Under the pieces are notes generated by a model. The model did no database searches and was not told the DNA's origin. It worked only from the letters and a program-made list of their open reading frames with translations. Below are positions 52,507 through 61,533 of a stretch of 64,000 bases of DNA, piece after piece (position 1 is the stretch's first letter; each line of letters begins with the position of its first letter). A program made the translations under genes and the position numbers. The DNA comes from JAKAWQ01 sp963840545 (GTDB lineage Bacteria; Pseudomonadota; Alphaproteobacteria; Acetobacterales; Acetobacteraceae): positions 248,001-312,000 of the forward strand of contig CAWIZE010000010.1 of the NCBI GenBank assembly GCA_963840545.1, given 5' to 3'.

Positions 52507-52788
52507 AAGCCCTAAATTCTCTATTACATGTCTACCTTTAAAGGCGATCCCTCGTCATCTTGCGAGCCCAATCAACGGCTTGGTAGTGGTTAGACCGAAG
52601 TTCCTTCTATGCCGTTACATCAAGCCATTGATATATCGCTGCTTCTCATCAAAAAGAGGCGAAAAGGTAGCCAGTTGCTGGGTGCAGCCAGACAAGAAAT
52701 TGGCGATGGGTCCCACCGGTTGACGACGAGCTCAGATCTGATAGCCTCACAAAAAGCCAGCTATCTGATTGATATCCTCTGTACCCAG
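52507..52788. other. low-GC strip between two insertion sequences
   Basis: About 280 bases with near 50 % GC against close to 70 % around it. No gene could be supported. It lies outside both recognised IS ends, so it is host or foreign DNA left by past rearrangement. An 18-bp stretch at 52594-52611 resembles (15/18) the sequence at 50655-50672 on the other side of the IS1634-like element. Confidence 0.6.
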
Positions 52789-52823
52789 TGTACCGCACCC
52801 GGTTTCTTGGACACAAGACACGA

Positions 52824-53735
52824 CTAAGCGGCCATCCTGAGATTGGCCTGGTTCCAGGCGGCTCTGGCTGCTGAAGGGCTCAGGAAGCGGTTCTTCTCGA
52901 GCAGCCAGGAGGCGTTGTACTGGGCGATGAAACCGCGCACCGCGGCGCGGACTTCGTCGATGGTCTGGAAGATCCGGCCATGGACGATCTGTTCCTTGAG
53001 GGTCCGGAAGAACCGCTCGGCGACCCCGTTGGTCTCCGGTTCGCCGACAAAGGCGTAGCTCGGGGTCATGCCCCAGAACCGGATCTGTTTCTGGAAATGG
53101 TCGGCCATGAAGTTGCTGCCGTGATCGTGGCGGAGTGCGATGCCGCGAGCGGCCGAGGCGCTGAGATGACCGCTGATGGTCTTGACCGCCGTGCCAACGG
53201 CCTCTGCGGCGGCGTAGCGGTCGCCGCGCTTGCTGACGTTCCAGCCCAGAGCTTCGCCGTTCCAATGTTCGACGACGCCGAACAGCCAGACCTTGCCGTC
53301 TTCGACGGTCGGAATCTGGGTCGCATCCGTCGCCCACATGACGTTCGGCGCGTCAGTGATGATCCGGCCATCATGCTCGTTCGGTGGACCGCTTGGCCGG
53401 CGATGCGGCGAGAGCAGATTGTTCTCGCCCATCACCCGCAGGATTCGGGTGCGGCTGACCCGGATGCCGTCGAGCACGCGCAGCCTTGCCCAAACCTTGC
53501 GGTGGCCTTCGCCATGCCAGGGCGAGCGGGCGAGATCGGCTCTTATCGCCGCCAGCAGATCGGCATCCGAGAGCGCGGGCTTCGGACCGCGCCGACCCGC
53601 TGTCGTCGCTGGTGCCAGATCCTGTCGCGTCGAACGCCAGGCGTAGAAGGACGAGTGCGACACCCCGAACACCGCGCAGGTCCGTTCGACACCATAGGTG
53701 CGGCCGGTCGCCGGGGAGATCGCGGCGGCCGTCAC
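52824..53735 (-). CDS. IS3 family transposase OrfB
   Basis: 303-aa catalytic part. An HTH-like N-terminus (YGVERTCAVFGVSHSSFYAW) and HTH_21 region (DLARSPWHGEGHRKVWARL) precede the rve core. DDE residues: Asp in VMWATDATQIP (about 134), Asp in LRHDHGSNFMADHF (about 200) and Glu in ETNGVAERFFRTLKEQ (about 236). ATG 53735 overlaps the OrfA stop (ATGA), so coupling or a programmed frameshift joins the products. Confidence 0.93.
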   Translation of the reverse strand: MTAAAISPATGRTYGVERTCAVFGVSHSSFYAWRSTRQDLAPATTAGRRGPKPALSDADLLAAIRADLARSPWHGEGHRKVWARLRVLDGIRVSRTRILRVMGENNLLSPHRRPSGPPNEHDGRIITDAPNVMWATDATQIPTVEDGKVWLFGVVEHWNGEALGWNVSKRGDRYAAAEAVGTAVKTISGHLSASAARGIALRHDHGSNFMADHFQKQIRFWGMTPSYAFVGEPETNGVAERFFRTLKEQIVHGRIFQTIDEVRAAVRGFIAQYNASWLLEKNRFLSPSAARAAWNQANLRMAA

Positions 53736-54157
53736 CGCGACCTCCGACGGACCAAAGGGCCGGAATGACCGATCCGCGCGCGGAGCAGCTCGTTCTCCAT
53801 CGAAAGTTCGCCGATCCGGTGCATGGCGGCGGCCAGTTCTGTGTTCTCGCTGTCGGTCTCACGCTCCTTCAGCGCCGCGTCGATCGCCGCTTGGGCCCGT
53901 TCGCGCCAGCGTTCCAGCCGATACAGCGGCACGCCGAGCTCCCGGGAGAGCAGCTCGGCCGGCTCGCCACGCATCAACCTCAACACCACCTCACGCTTGC
54001 GCGCGACGCTCCAGCGCTGACCAGGGGCCAACGGTCCCGTCACCGGCATCGGCTCCGCGGCCCGGCCTGTGGATAGCATGGACGGGCTACGCCCGCCCTC
54101 GCTTTCCACAGGCCCATCAACCGGCGCCCTCACATTCGCTTCCTTGATCAAAGCCAT
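53732..54157 (-). CDS. IS3 family transposase OrfA
   Basis: 141-aa DNA-binding part. The helix-turn-helix lies at about residues 47-85 (RWSVARKREVVLRLMRGEP then LSRELGVPLYRLERWRERA), followed by a leucine-zipper-like helix (ELAAAMHRIGELSMENELL). The N-terminal 40 residues before the helix-turn-helix are longer than usual and low in complexity; a later start is possible. Ends by overlapping OrfB. Confidence 0.85.
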   Translation of the reverse strand: MALIKEANVRAPVDGPVESEGGRSPSMLSTGRAAEPMPVTGPLAPGQRWSVARKREVVLRLMRGEPAELLSRELGVPLYRLERWRERAQAAIDAALKERETDSENTELAAAMHRIGELSMENELLRARIGHSGPLVRRRSR

Positions 54158-54214
54158 TCCTCTGCTCCCTCTTCTCTCGACAATACCGTGTCCAGAGAAA
54201 TCGGGGGCAGCTCA

Positions 54215-56134
54215 GCCGTTGTTCTCCCCGACCAGCCCGCCGACAGAGTAGCCGCCGCTGACCCCTCCCGTCGCATAGGCGTTGTTGATCGCGCCGTCAT
54301 TCAAGCCCGCCAACTGGGCAATGGAGGTTGCGTAGTCCTCATAGGCGCCACTGACCGCGCCGCCGACGAGGCCGATATTCTCGACCATGCCGCCACTGCC
54401 GATTTGTCCGAACACGCCGACATAGGGGTCGGTCGAATCGATCGTCAGGTTTCTAATTTTGTTACCGAGGCCATTGAAGGTGCCGGCGAAGGCGGTGGTC
54501 TCGTCGATCGGCGTGAACCCGGAGAATCCGGCGGCGTCGAGGTTTGTCGCCAGGGCGTAATCGCCGCTGCTGCCGACGCCTTGGAGCTCGGGAACGGTCC
54601 AGATCAGCGTGTAAGGATTGCCGTTGACGGTGAGCGCGCCCTCGTTCGGCGTGGTGAACTGGATGCCGCCCGTGCCCGTGGCGATGGTGAAGCTGCCGCC
54701 GCTGCTGGCACCGCCGACATTATTGTCGGTGACGATGTCGAGCGTGCCGTTGCCGGTGGCGGTGATCGCGGCGTTGACGTTGACGCTGTGGAAGGCCGAA
54801 AGCGTCAGGGTCGCCGAACTATCCCAGCTAATCGCCGCATCGACATCGATGTCCCCGGCCCCCGAGCCGGCGCCGCCGCTCGTCTGCTGGGTGACGTTGC
54901 TGCGCGCATCGAGGCTGGAATCGATGGCGCTCGCCGCCGCGGCGTCGATCGTGAGCTCGGTCGGGTCGAGCACCCAGGAGCCGCCCGCGCCGGCATCGAT
55001 CGTGGCGGCCCCGAGCGAGAGCGTCCTGCCCGAGGTCTCGATGGCCCCGCCCAGGCGGCCGAGGCCGGCGGCGAGGATACGCGCGCCCGAGGCGATGCTG
55101 GTGCTCGCCGCCTCGTTCTGGCCGCCCGGCGCGATACCCACCAGCACCGTCCCCCCGCGCGTGCCCTACGCCGCAAGCACCGCATTCGCGCCCACTGCGA
55201 CATCGTGCCCGTCGGCGACGATCGTCCCCCCTGAGAGGTTCGCGTTCAGCGCCGTCACCGTGCCCGAAACGCTCACCGTGCCATTCGGTGCGGTCAACCA
55301 TACCTCTCCGGCGATGGTTTTCGTCCCGGTCGCCTGGATCAGCCCGCCGCGATTGCCGGCTAGCGCATAGACATTGCCGCCTGCCGCGGCCAGCATCGCC
55401 GCCGCCGCGCGGATCGTTCCGGCGTTGATAACATCTCCCTTCGCCCCCACGTCCGGCGCCACGGAGATCCCCGCCGGCCCGCCCACTGGCGCAAGCAGCA
55501 CTTGGTTGCCCGCCGCCAGCGCCGCCGTGCCCTTCGGCGCGGCGATCGTCCCGGCATTGCCCACCGCGGCACCGATCAGCACCACGTCTCCGTTCTGCGA
55601 GGTGATGCTCCCGCCATTGCCGACCATCCCGCCCGACGTGCCCGAGAAGGTGAGCGTGCCGCCGGCCATGAACGCGGCGTTCGGCACATCGCGCGTGCTG
55701 GCGACGAAGCTTCCCCCCGTGAGCACCTGCCCGCCCGGACCCACCACCACGCCATTGGGATTGACGAAATAGACCGAGCCGGTGGCGTCCAACTGCCCGG
55801 CGATCGTCGAGAGATTGCCGCCCGTCACCCGGTTCAGCGTGGCGCCGCTGCCGTTGTCGAACTGCACCTTGTTGGCAGCACCGATCGCGAATCCCTGCCA
55901 GTCGATGATGCCGCGGCCCGTCGACTGCGTGACCGTCATCGCCGCCCCGGCGGTGCCGATGCCGCCCGAGCCGGCCACATATTGCCCGCCCGTCGGCAGC
56001 GTCTGCCCGAAAGCCGGCGTCATGGCCGGAACGGCGAGGCCGGAGAGCATCGTGGTCGCGAGGAGAAAGCCGCGCCGCCAGCCGGAGCCGACGACATAAC
56101 CCGGTTTCACCCGGTCGCCCGAACCTGTCCGCAT
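54215..56134 (-). pseudogene. filamentous haemagglutinin-like adhesin, disrupted (amber codon and IS3 truncation)
   Basis: Two-partner-secreted (TpsA) adhesin remnant. ATG 56134 opens a long signal (GWRRGFLLATTMLSGLAVPA), then the TPS domain with the NPNGVVVGPGG motif (about residues 122-132) and beta-helix repeats such as GGMVGNGGSITSQNGDVVLIG. An in-frame TAG at 55166-55168 follows GANAVLAA; the same frame goes on GTRGGTVLVGIAPGG for 300 more residues, into GLUG-type repeats (INNAYATGGVSGGYSVGGLV). Reading stops at a TGA that is the first codon of the IS3 terminal repeat (54212-54214). The C-terminal part is missing from the other side of the IS. Clearly not a functional full-length adhesin. 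Confidence 0.88.
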
Positions 56135-56230
56135 CGGCCATCTCCCCCTCGCGCGGGGCCCGACGCCACGGCCGGACGGTTGCTACGCAAACGCAGCAAA
56201 ACCGCGCTCACGTCTGCTACCGTACGGCCA

Positions 56231-56290
56231 TTTCGCGAAACAGTGTATAGTATGTTTGTTTTTTGTGCCGAAGTGCGATCGGTGATCCAA
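56231..56290 (-). promoter_or_regulatory. AT-rich promoter region of the adhesin gene with a palindrome
   Basis: TTTCGCGAAA (56231-56240) is a perfect 10-bp palindrome. Just upstream on the adhesin strand are TATACA/TACTAT hexamers usable as a -10 box within an AT-rich stretch (56241-56270). It is about 100 bases before the adhesin start. Confidence 0.35.
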
Positions 56291-56312
56291 AAATAACGAG
56301 AAGAGTGACGAT

Positions 56313-57617
56313 CTAGCCCGCCGGCAGGCCGGGAATGCTCACCCCGAACATCTGGAGCAGCAGCACGGCGTTGAGGGCCAGCACGATCACGGTGCCCGCG
56401 ATCGCCGCGACATCCGTCAGCCTGGTGTTGGCGAAGGCACCCATGATGTCGCGCCGGCGCGTGAACAGGACCAGGGCGATCATCGGGATCGGCAGCACAA
56501 AGGAAAGAATAACCTGGCTGACCACCAGCGCCATCGTCGCATTGACGCCGAGGTAGACGACCACCAGCGCCGGCAGCATCGTCGCCAGCCGCCGCACCCA
56601 GACGGGGATGCGGAAGCCGACGAAGCCCTGCATGATCATCTGCCCGGCCATGGTGCCCACGGCCGAGCTCGAAATGCCCGAAGCCATCAGCGAGACCAGG
56701 AACACGCCCGCCGCCCCGGCGCCGAGCAGCGGCGTCAGCGTGTGGTACGCGGTCTCGATCTCCGCCACATCGCTGTGGCCGGCGTGAAATGCCGCCGACG
56801 CCATGATCACCATCGCCATGTTGACCAATCCGGCGATCGAGAGCGCGATCACGGTCTCGCGGTTCGAGAACCGGAGCAGCCCCCTTCGCTCGTTGGGATT
56901 GCGCGGCAGCACGCGGCCCTGGGTCAGCCCGGAATGCAGGTAGATCGCGTGCGGCATCACCGTCGCGCCGACGATGCCGACCGAGAGCGTAAGTGCCGCG
57001 GCGTTCGGCAGCGAGGGCAGGACCGAATGCAGCCCCGCCTGGCCCCACGCGACCGGGGCGATGAACATCTCGATCACATAGCAAAGCCCGATGACGCTCA
57101 CCAGCGCGCCGATGATGATCTCCATCGGCCGGAAGCCGTGCTTGTCGACGAGCAGGATCCCGTAGGTGACGATTGCGGTGACCGCCATGCCGGCGAGCAG
57201 AGGCATACGGAACAGCAGCGCCAGGCCGATCGCGCCGCCCAGGAACTCGGCGAGGTCGGTCGCCATCGCCGCCACCTCGCTCGCCGCCCACATCGCGTAG
57301 ACGGTCTTGCGCGGGAACTGCTCGCGGCAGAGCTCGGCGAGGTTGCGCTCGGTGACGATGCCGAGCTTGGCGGAAAGCCCCTGGAACAGCATGGCGATGA
57401 GGTTCGCCACCACGACAACCCAGAGCAGCGTATAGCCGAACCCCGCGCCGGCCTGGATGTTGGTCGCGAAATTGCCGGGATCCATATAGGCGATCGAGGC
57501 GATCACCGCCGGCCCCGCGAACAGCAGCGCCGCTCGCGGCCCGCGCCGCCGCCCGGCCAGCACCTCGCGAATGGCCGCGGTCGTTTGATCGCTCATAGTG
57601 GTGCTGTGTCCGCTCAT
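56313..57617 (-). CDS. mntH: Nramp family Mn(II)/Fe(II) transporter MntH
   Basis: 434-aa inner-membrane, proton-coupled divalent metal importer with about eleven helices. The metal-binding helix-1 motif is MDPGNFATNIQAG (about 45-57); the helix-6 site MPHAIYLHSG (about 223-232) provides Met and His; GISSSAVGTMAGQ is in helix 8. ATG 57617 with CCGGAG upstream was taken; ATG 57593 is an alternative. A dyad at 57658-57673 suits manganese- or iron-dependent repression. Diverges from a cation transporter, suggesting shared control of metal traffic. Confidence 0.94.
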   Translation of the reverse strand: MSGHSTTMSDQTTAAIREVLAGRRRGPRAALLFAGPAVIASIAYMDPGNFATNIQAGAGFGYTLLWVVVVANLIAMLFQGLSAKLGIVTERNLAELCREQFPRKTVYAMWAASEVAAMATDLAEFLGGAIGLALLFRMPLLAGMAVTAIVTYGILLVDKHGFRPMEIIIGALVSVIGLCYVIEMFIAPVAWGQAGLHSVLPSLPNAAALTLSVGIVGATVMPHAIYLHSGLTQGRVLPRNPNERRGLLRFSNRETVIALSIAGLVNMAMVIMASAAFHAGHSDVAEIETAYHTLTPLLGAGAAGVFLVSLMASGISSSAVGTMAGQMIMQGFVGFRIPVWVRRLATMLPALVVVYLGVNATMALVVSQVILSFVLPIPMIALVLFTRRRDIMGAFANTRLTDVAAIAGTVIVLALNAVLLLQMFGVSIPGLPAG

Positions 57618-57657
57618 GGCCCCGCTCCGGCACTTCGACCTAGCTACCGGTCACAAA

Positions 57658-57673
57658 TGTAGCCTAATCTACA
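57658..57673. promoter_or_regulatory. candidate MntR/Mur-type operator between mntH and the cation transporter
   Basis: TGTAGCCTAATCTACA has perfect 5-bp arms (TGTAG/CTACA) in an AT-rich setting, 40 bases upstream of mntH and 125 upstream of the divergent gene. It recalls the dyads bound by manganese/iron regulators of alphaproteobacterial mntH genes. Confidence 0.55.
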
Positions 57674-57798
57674 TCAATGACAAGAGGGTTAATCGTCGGG
57701 CTGGCAGCACCGGGCGCCGCGAGGCCATCCAGGCCGCTTGACCCTGGCGCGCCCTTGGTGTCCACGTTGGGCGCAATTCAAGCCTGTCGAGGCACGCG

Positions 57799-58518
57799 AT
57801 GGACGATCTGGCGCTTTACGCCACTCCCACTCCGCCGCCGACCGGCGTCAGCAAATCCTGCTGCGACGACGCGTGCTGCGCCGCCCCCCCCGCCGCGATG
57901 GCGGCCGACCCCGAGCGCGCGGCGCTGATCCGCCGTGCCTTTGCGCTCGAATACGCGACGGTCGGGTGGATGCTGATCGAGGCCGCCGTGGCGATCGCGA
58001 GCGGCCTCCGCGCCGGCAGCGTCTCCCTGCTCGCCTTCGGCATCGACAGCCTGATCGAGATCGCCTCGGCCGGCGTGCTCATCTGGCGACTCGCCGTCGA
58101 GCTCCGCCAGGGCCGCACCTTCGCCGAGGCGGCGGAGCGGCGGGCGAGCCGCATCGCCGGCGGACTGCTCCTTGCGCTCGCCGCCTGGGTGGTGGCCGCT
58201 GCCGCCTGGAAGCTCTGGACGCACACCGGGCAGAGCTTCTCCTGGCCCGGACTGATCGTCGCCCTGCTCGCGATGCCGGTGATGGCCGGCCTCGCCCGCG
58301 GCAAGATCGCGCTCGCCTCCGCCCTCGGCAGCCGCGCGATGCGCGCGGACGCGATCGAGAGCGTGACCTGCGGCTGGCTCTCGCTCGTGGTCGTGGCCGG
58401 GCTCGCCATCGAGGCGCTGAGCGGCGCCTGGTGGGTCGACGCGGCGACCTCGCTCGCGATCGTCTGGCTGCTCGTCAAGGAGGGCAGGGAGGCCTGGAGC
58501 GGCCAAGATTGCTGCTGA
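57799..58518 (+). CDS. cation-diffusion-facilitator-like transporter with cysteine-rich ends
   Basis: 239-aa inner-membrane protein with six predicted helices. Conserved charged positions match the transmembrane metal site of CDF-like proteins: GIDSLIEIASAGVLIW (about 75-90) and RADAIESVTCGWLSL (about 187-201). The N-terminal SKSCCDDACCAA (residues 18-29) and the C-terminal DCC offer soft-metal thiolate sites, unusual for a simple CDF, and there is no cytosolic CDF C-terminal domain. Located head-to-head with mntH; probably a metal exporter. Which metal is unknown. ATG 57799 has only a weak ribosome site (GTCGAGG). Confidence 0.8.
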   Translation: MDDLALYATPTPPPTGVSKSCCDDACCAAPPAAMAADPERAALIRRAFALEYATVGWMLIEAAVAIASGLRAGSVSLLAFGIDSLIEIASAGVLIWRLAVELRQGRTFAEAAERRASRIAGGLLLALAAWVVAAAAWKLWTHTGQSFSWPGLIVALLAMPVMAGLARGKIALASALGSRAMRADAIESVTCGWLSLVVVAGLAIEALSGAWWVDAATSLAIVWLLVKEGREAWSGQDCC

Positions 58519-58527
58519 GTCGGCCCC

Positions 58528-60375
58528 TCAGCGGATGAACGCGGTCGTCAGCCACGGCACCGCAGCGACCACCGCGAGTGCCACGACAAGGCTCGCCATA
58601 TAGGGCCAGATTTTTCCGAGAGCCTGGTCGCTGCTCACCCGGCCGATCGCGCAGCTCTGATAGAAGCCCACCCCGAAGGGCGGCGAGAACAGCCCGATCC
58701 CCATCGCCAGGATCGCGACGATCGCGTACTGCACGACATTGATCCCGACCTGCTGGGCTATGGGGAAGAGCAGGGGGCCGAACAGCACCATCGCCGGCAG
58801 CCCCTCGAGCACGCTGCCGAGGACGATGAAGACGACGATCGAAACCGCGAGGAAGCCGGCCCGCCCGCCCGGGATCCCGCTCATCAGCGCCGCGAGCGAC
58901 TGCGCGAACCCTGCCTGGGTCAGCGCCCACGCCATCGCCGAGGCGGCGCCGATGATCAGCAGGATGGCGCCCGAGAGGGCGGCCGTCTCGACCAGGATCG
59001 GGAACACCCGGCGCCAGTCGAAACGGCGATAGACGAAGATCCCGACCAGCACCGAATAGGCGACGCCGATGGTCGCCACCTCGGTCGCGGTCGCGATGCC
59101 GCCGAGCACCGCGTAGCGGATCAGGAAGGGCAGCACCAGCGCCGGGATCGCCACCACGAACACGCGCCCGACCTCGCGGATCGGCGGCCGCTCCCCGCTC
59201 GGGCGGTCCCGCCTGCTGCGGAAGAAGATCAGCACGATCAGCGCCAGTGCCGCGACCGCGGCCGGCGGCAGCCCGCCGGTGAAGAGCGCCGAGGTCGAAA
59301 CACCCGTGACCGCGCCGACGATGATCAGCACGAGGCTGGGCGGGATCGTCTCGGACATCGCCGCCGAGGCCGCGAGCTGTGCCACCAGCTCGCCCGGATC
59401 GGCGCCGCGCCGCCGCATCTCCGGCAGGAGCACCGGCGCGATCGCCGCCTGGTCTGCCGCCTTCGAGCCCGAGATGCCCGAGATCAGGTACATCGCCCCG
59501 ATCAGCGAATAGGACAGCCCGCCGCGGAGATGCCCGACCAGCGCGCTCAGGAAATTGACCAGCGCGCGCGCGATCCCGGTCATCTCGAGCAGCAGGCCGA
59601 GGGCGACGAACATCGGCACCGCGAGCAGCTCGATCGACGACATCCCCTGGTCCATCTGGCTGATCACCACCGAGAGCGGGATCGTCGTCGTGAAGAACAT
59701 GTAGGCCATCGTCGAGATGCCGAAGCTGAAGGCGATCGGCACGCCGCAGACGATGCCGGCGCCGACCATGACGACGAAGAAGATCACGAGGTCGGCATTG
59801 CCGATCGCCCCGAGCACCGGCTCCAGCGCCCAGAGCCCGAGCCCGATGGCGAGCGCGACGGCGAAGGCCGCGAGCAGCTCGCGCCAGCCGGCGCCCGCGA
59901 AGAGCTGGCCGAGCGCGGTGACGAGCAGCAGCACGAAGGCCACGAGCTCGCCCGCGATCTCCCACGAGCCCGGGAGCTGCAGCGTCGGCGTGGTGATCGC
60001 CGCCTGCTGCACCATGTAGCCATAGCCGGGAACGATGATCCCGAGGATGAAGATGATCGCCACCAGCGCCGAGAGCCGGGCGAAGAATGCCCGCGCCGCC
60101 GGCGCGAGCCGCCCGACCAGCACCGTCATCCGCATATGCTCGCTCCGGCGCAGCGCGATCACCGCGCCGAGGCTCACCAGCCAGAGGAACAGCATCTCGC
60201 CGAGCTCGCCCACCCAGACCAGCGGGCTGTCGAGCGCATAGCGCCAGATCACGCCGGCGAGCAGGATGCCGATCTCGACCAGGACGAGGATGGCGGCCGC
60301 CCCCTCGACGATCGCGTCGATCGCGCGGTCGAGCCGCCGCAAATGCCTCGCCGCCCCCGCCGCGCGCGTGGTCAT
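58528..60375 (-). CDS. TRAP transporter fused permease (DctQM)
   Basis: 615-aa fusion of small and large TRAP permeases. Residues about 1-170 are DctQ-like (GVIWRYALDSPLVWVGELGE, VSLGAVIALRRSEHMRM); about 190-615 are DctM with GISTMAYMFFTTTIPLSV, AVPMFVALGLLLEMTG, GISGSKAADQAAIAP and ETIPPSLVLIIVG, the last being a hallmark loop. About 16 helices are expected. It follows its binding-protein gene by 44 bases. Substrate likely an organic acid. Confidence 0.94.
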   Translation of the reverse strand: MTTRAAGAARHLRRLDRAIDAIVEGAAAILVLVEIGILLAGVIWRYALDSPLVWVGELGEMLFLWLVSLGAVIALRRSEHMRMTVLVGRLAPAARAFFARLSALVAIIFILGIIVPGYGYMVQQAAITTPTLQLPGSWEIAGELVAFVLLLVTALGQLFAGAGWRELLAAFAVALAIGLGLWALEPVLGAIGNADLVIFFVVMVGAGIVCGVPIAFSFGISTMAYMFFTTTIPLSVVISQMDQGMSSIELLAVPMFVALGLLLEMTGIARALVNFLSALVGHLRGGLSYSLIGAMYLISGISGSKAADQAAIAPVLLPEMRRRGADPGELVAQLAASAAMSETIPPSLVLIIVGAVTGVSTSALFTGGLPPAAVAALALIVLIFFRSRRDRPSGERPPIREVGRVFVVAIPALVLPFLIRYAVLGGIATATEVATIGVAYSVLVGIFVYRRFDWRRVFPILVETAALSGAILLIIGAASAMAWALTQAGFAQSLAALMSGIPGGRAGFLAVSIVVFIVLGSVLEGLPAMVLFGPLLFPIAQQVGINVVQYAIVAILAMGIGLFSPPFGVGFYQSCAIGRVSSDQALGKIWPYMASLVVALAVVAAVPWLTTAFIR

Positions 60376-60384
60376 TCAGCCGGT

Positions 60385-60420
60385 CGGGCAGCCGGTTGGG
60401 CAGCCGATCGGGCAGCCGGT
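60385..60420 (-). repeat. three 12-bp tandem repeats between the TRAP genes
   Basis: CGGGCAGCCGGT, TGGGCAGCCGAT and CGGGCAGCCGGT follow one another between the stop of dctP and the start of the fused permease. They fill most of the 44-base spacer and push the ribosome site of the permease gene aside. Confidence 0.85.
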
Positions 60421-61439
60421 CAGGCGAGCGGCCCGGTGTATTTCTCGAGCGCCGACCACAGCGACGCGCCGAACTTGCCCTGCCACTGCTTGTAGAAGCC
60501 CGATGCCACCAGCTTGGCACGGAACGGCGCGATATCCGGCGCGTTGAAGATCAGGCCCTGCTGGGTGAGCTTGGCCTGCAGGGAGGCATTGAGCGCATCG
60601 TTGGCGAGCCGCTGCTGCGGCGCCTGGGCGGCGAAGGCGTCGGCCACGATCTTCTGGTAGTTCGCCGGCAGCCGCCGCCAGAAGGATCCGCTGACCAGCA
60701 TCCAGTACCCGACCCACATATGGTTGGTGAGCGAGCAGTATTTCTGCACCTGGTAGAATTTCTGCGTCTCGATGATCCCGAGCGGGTTCTCCTGCCCGTC
60801 GACGACGCGGGTCTGCAGCGCGGTGTAGAGCTCGGCGACGTTGAGCGTCTCCGGCGCCGCGCCGAGCCCCTTGAAGAGCGAGAGCGAGATCGGGCTCGGA
60901 GGCACCCGGATCTTGAATCCGTCCAGATCCGCCGGGGTGACGATCGGCCTGCTGCTCGAAGTGACCTCGCGGAAGCCCTCGTCCCAGATCGCGTGCATCG
61001 GCACCAGGCCGGTCCTGGCGATGTCCGCGCGCACAGCGTCGCCGACCGTACCGTCGAGAGCCGCCCAGGCCGTGCCGGAATCCTTGAAGGCGAAGCCGAC
61101 ATTGTCGATCGCCGCACTCGGCACCAGGGTGGCCAGGATATTGTCCCCGATCCCCATCATCTCGATCGCGCCGGCGCGGAGGTCGGAGAGCATGTGCGTG
61201 TCGTCGCCGAGCTCGCTGTTCGGAAAGACGCCGATTTCCACCGCCCCGCCGGTCGCCGCTTTCACCGCCGCCGCCGCCGCCGCCACGTGCACGGTCGTCG
61301 GGTGGTCGGCGGCGAGGTCGATGCCGAATTTCATCACGTATTTCTGCGCCGCCCGGGCCGGGCGCCCGCCCAAGGCGGTGACCCCCGCCGCGGCAGTGGC
61401 GCCGGCCAGGAATGTCTTGCGGGAAATCGCTGTGCTCAT
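60420..61439 (-). CDS. TRAP transporter solute-binding protein (DctP family)
   Basis: 339-aa periplasmic binding protein. A Tat-like signal is present (SRKTFLAGATAAAGVTALGG, residues 6-25; note Arg-Lys). Family text: FPNSELGDDTHMLSDLRAGA, DGFKIRVPPSPISLSLFKGL with the carboxylate-binding arginine, and ELYTALQTRVVDGQENP. Partner of the fused DctQM permease downstream. No catabolic genes are adjacent except, on the other strand, a four-carbon acid sugar kinase, so a C4 sugar acid is a possible cargo. Confidence 0.92.
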   Translation of the reverse strand: MSTAISRKTFLAGATAAAGVTALGGRPARAAQKYVMKFGIDLAADHPTTVHVAAAAAAVKAATGGAVEIGVFPNSELGDDTHMLSDLRAGAIEMMGIGDNILATLVPSAAIDNVGFAFKDSGTAWAALDGTVGDAVRADIARTGLVPMHAIWDEGFREVTSSSRPIVTPADLDGFKIRVPPSPISLSLFKGLGAAPETLNVAELYTALQTRVVDGQENPLGIIETQKFYQVQKYCSLTNHMWVGYWMLVSGSFWRRLPANYQKIVADAFAAQAPQQRLANDALNASLQAKLTQQGLIFNAPDIAPFRAKLVASGFYKQWQGKFGASLWSALEKYTGPLA

Positions 61440-61533
61440 GGAGATTTGCCCCCGGCCGTTCGCCCCCGCGCCGCAGCGGCACGGGCGGGACGAACTTATC
61501 GTTTATCCTGCCGCGGTCAACGACGCGCGCCGC

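Larger units (their letters stand above)
52789..54214 (-). mobile_element. IS3 family insertion sequence
   Basis: 1426 bp bounded by imperfect terminal inverted repeats of about 26 bases: left TGTACCGCACCCGGTTTCTT at 52789 onward, right end TGAGCTGCCCCCGATTTCTC when read inwards from 54214. Both ends begin TG, as IS3 elements do. Two overlapping frames encode OrfA and OrfB. No target-site duplication is visible: the flanks are CCCAG on the left and GCCGT on the right. Confidence 0.85.

Noticed and set aside
55166..55168. TAG in the adhesin as a recoded or read-through codon
   Set aside because: No recoding signals, no pyrrolysine genes seen, and the gene is truncated by an IS further on; decay is the simpler reading.
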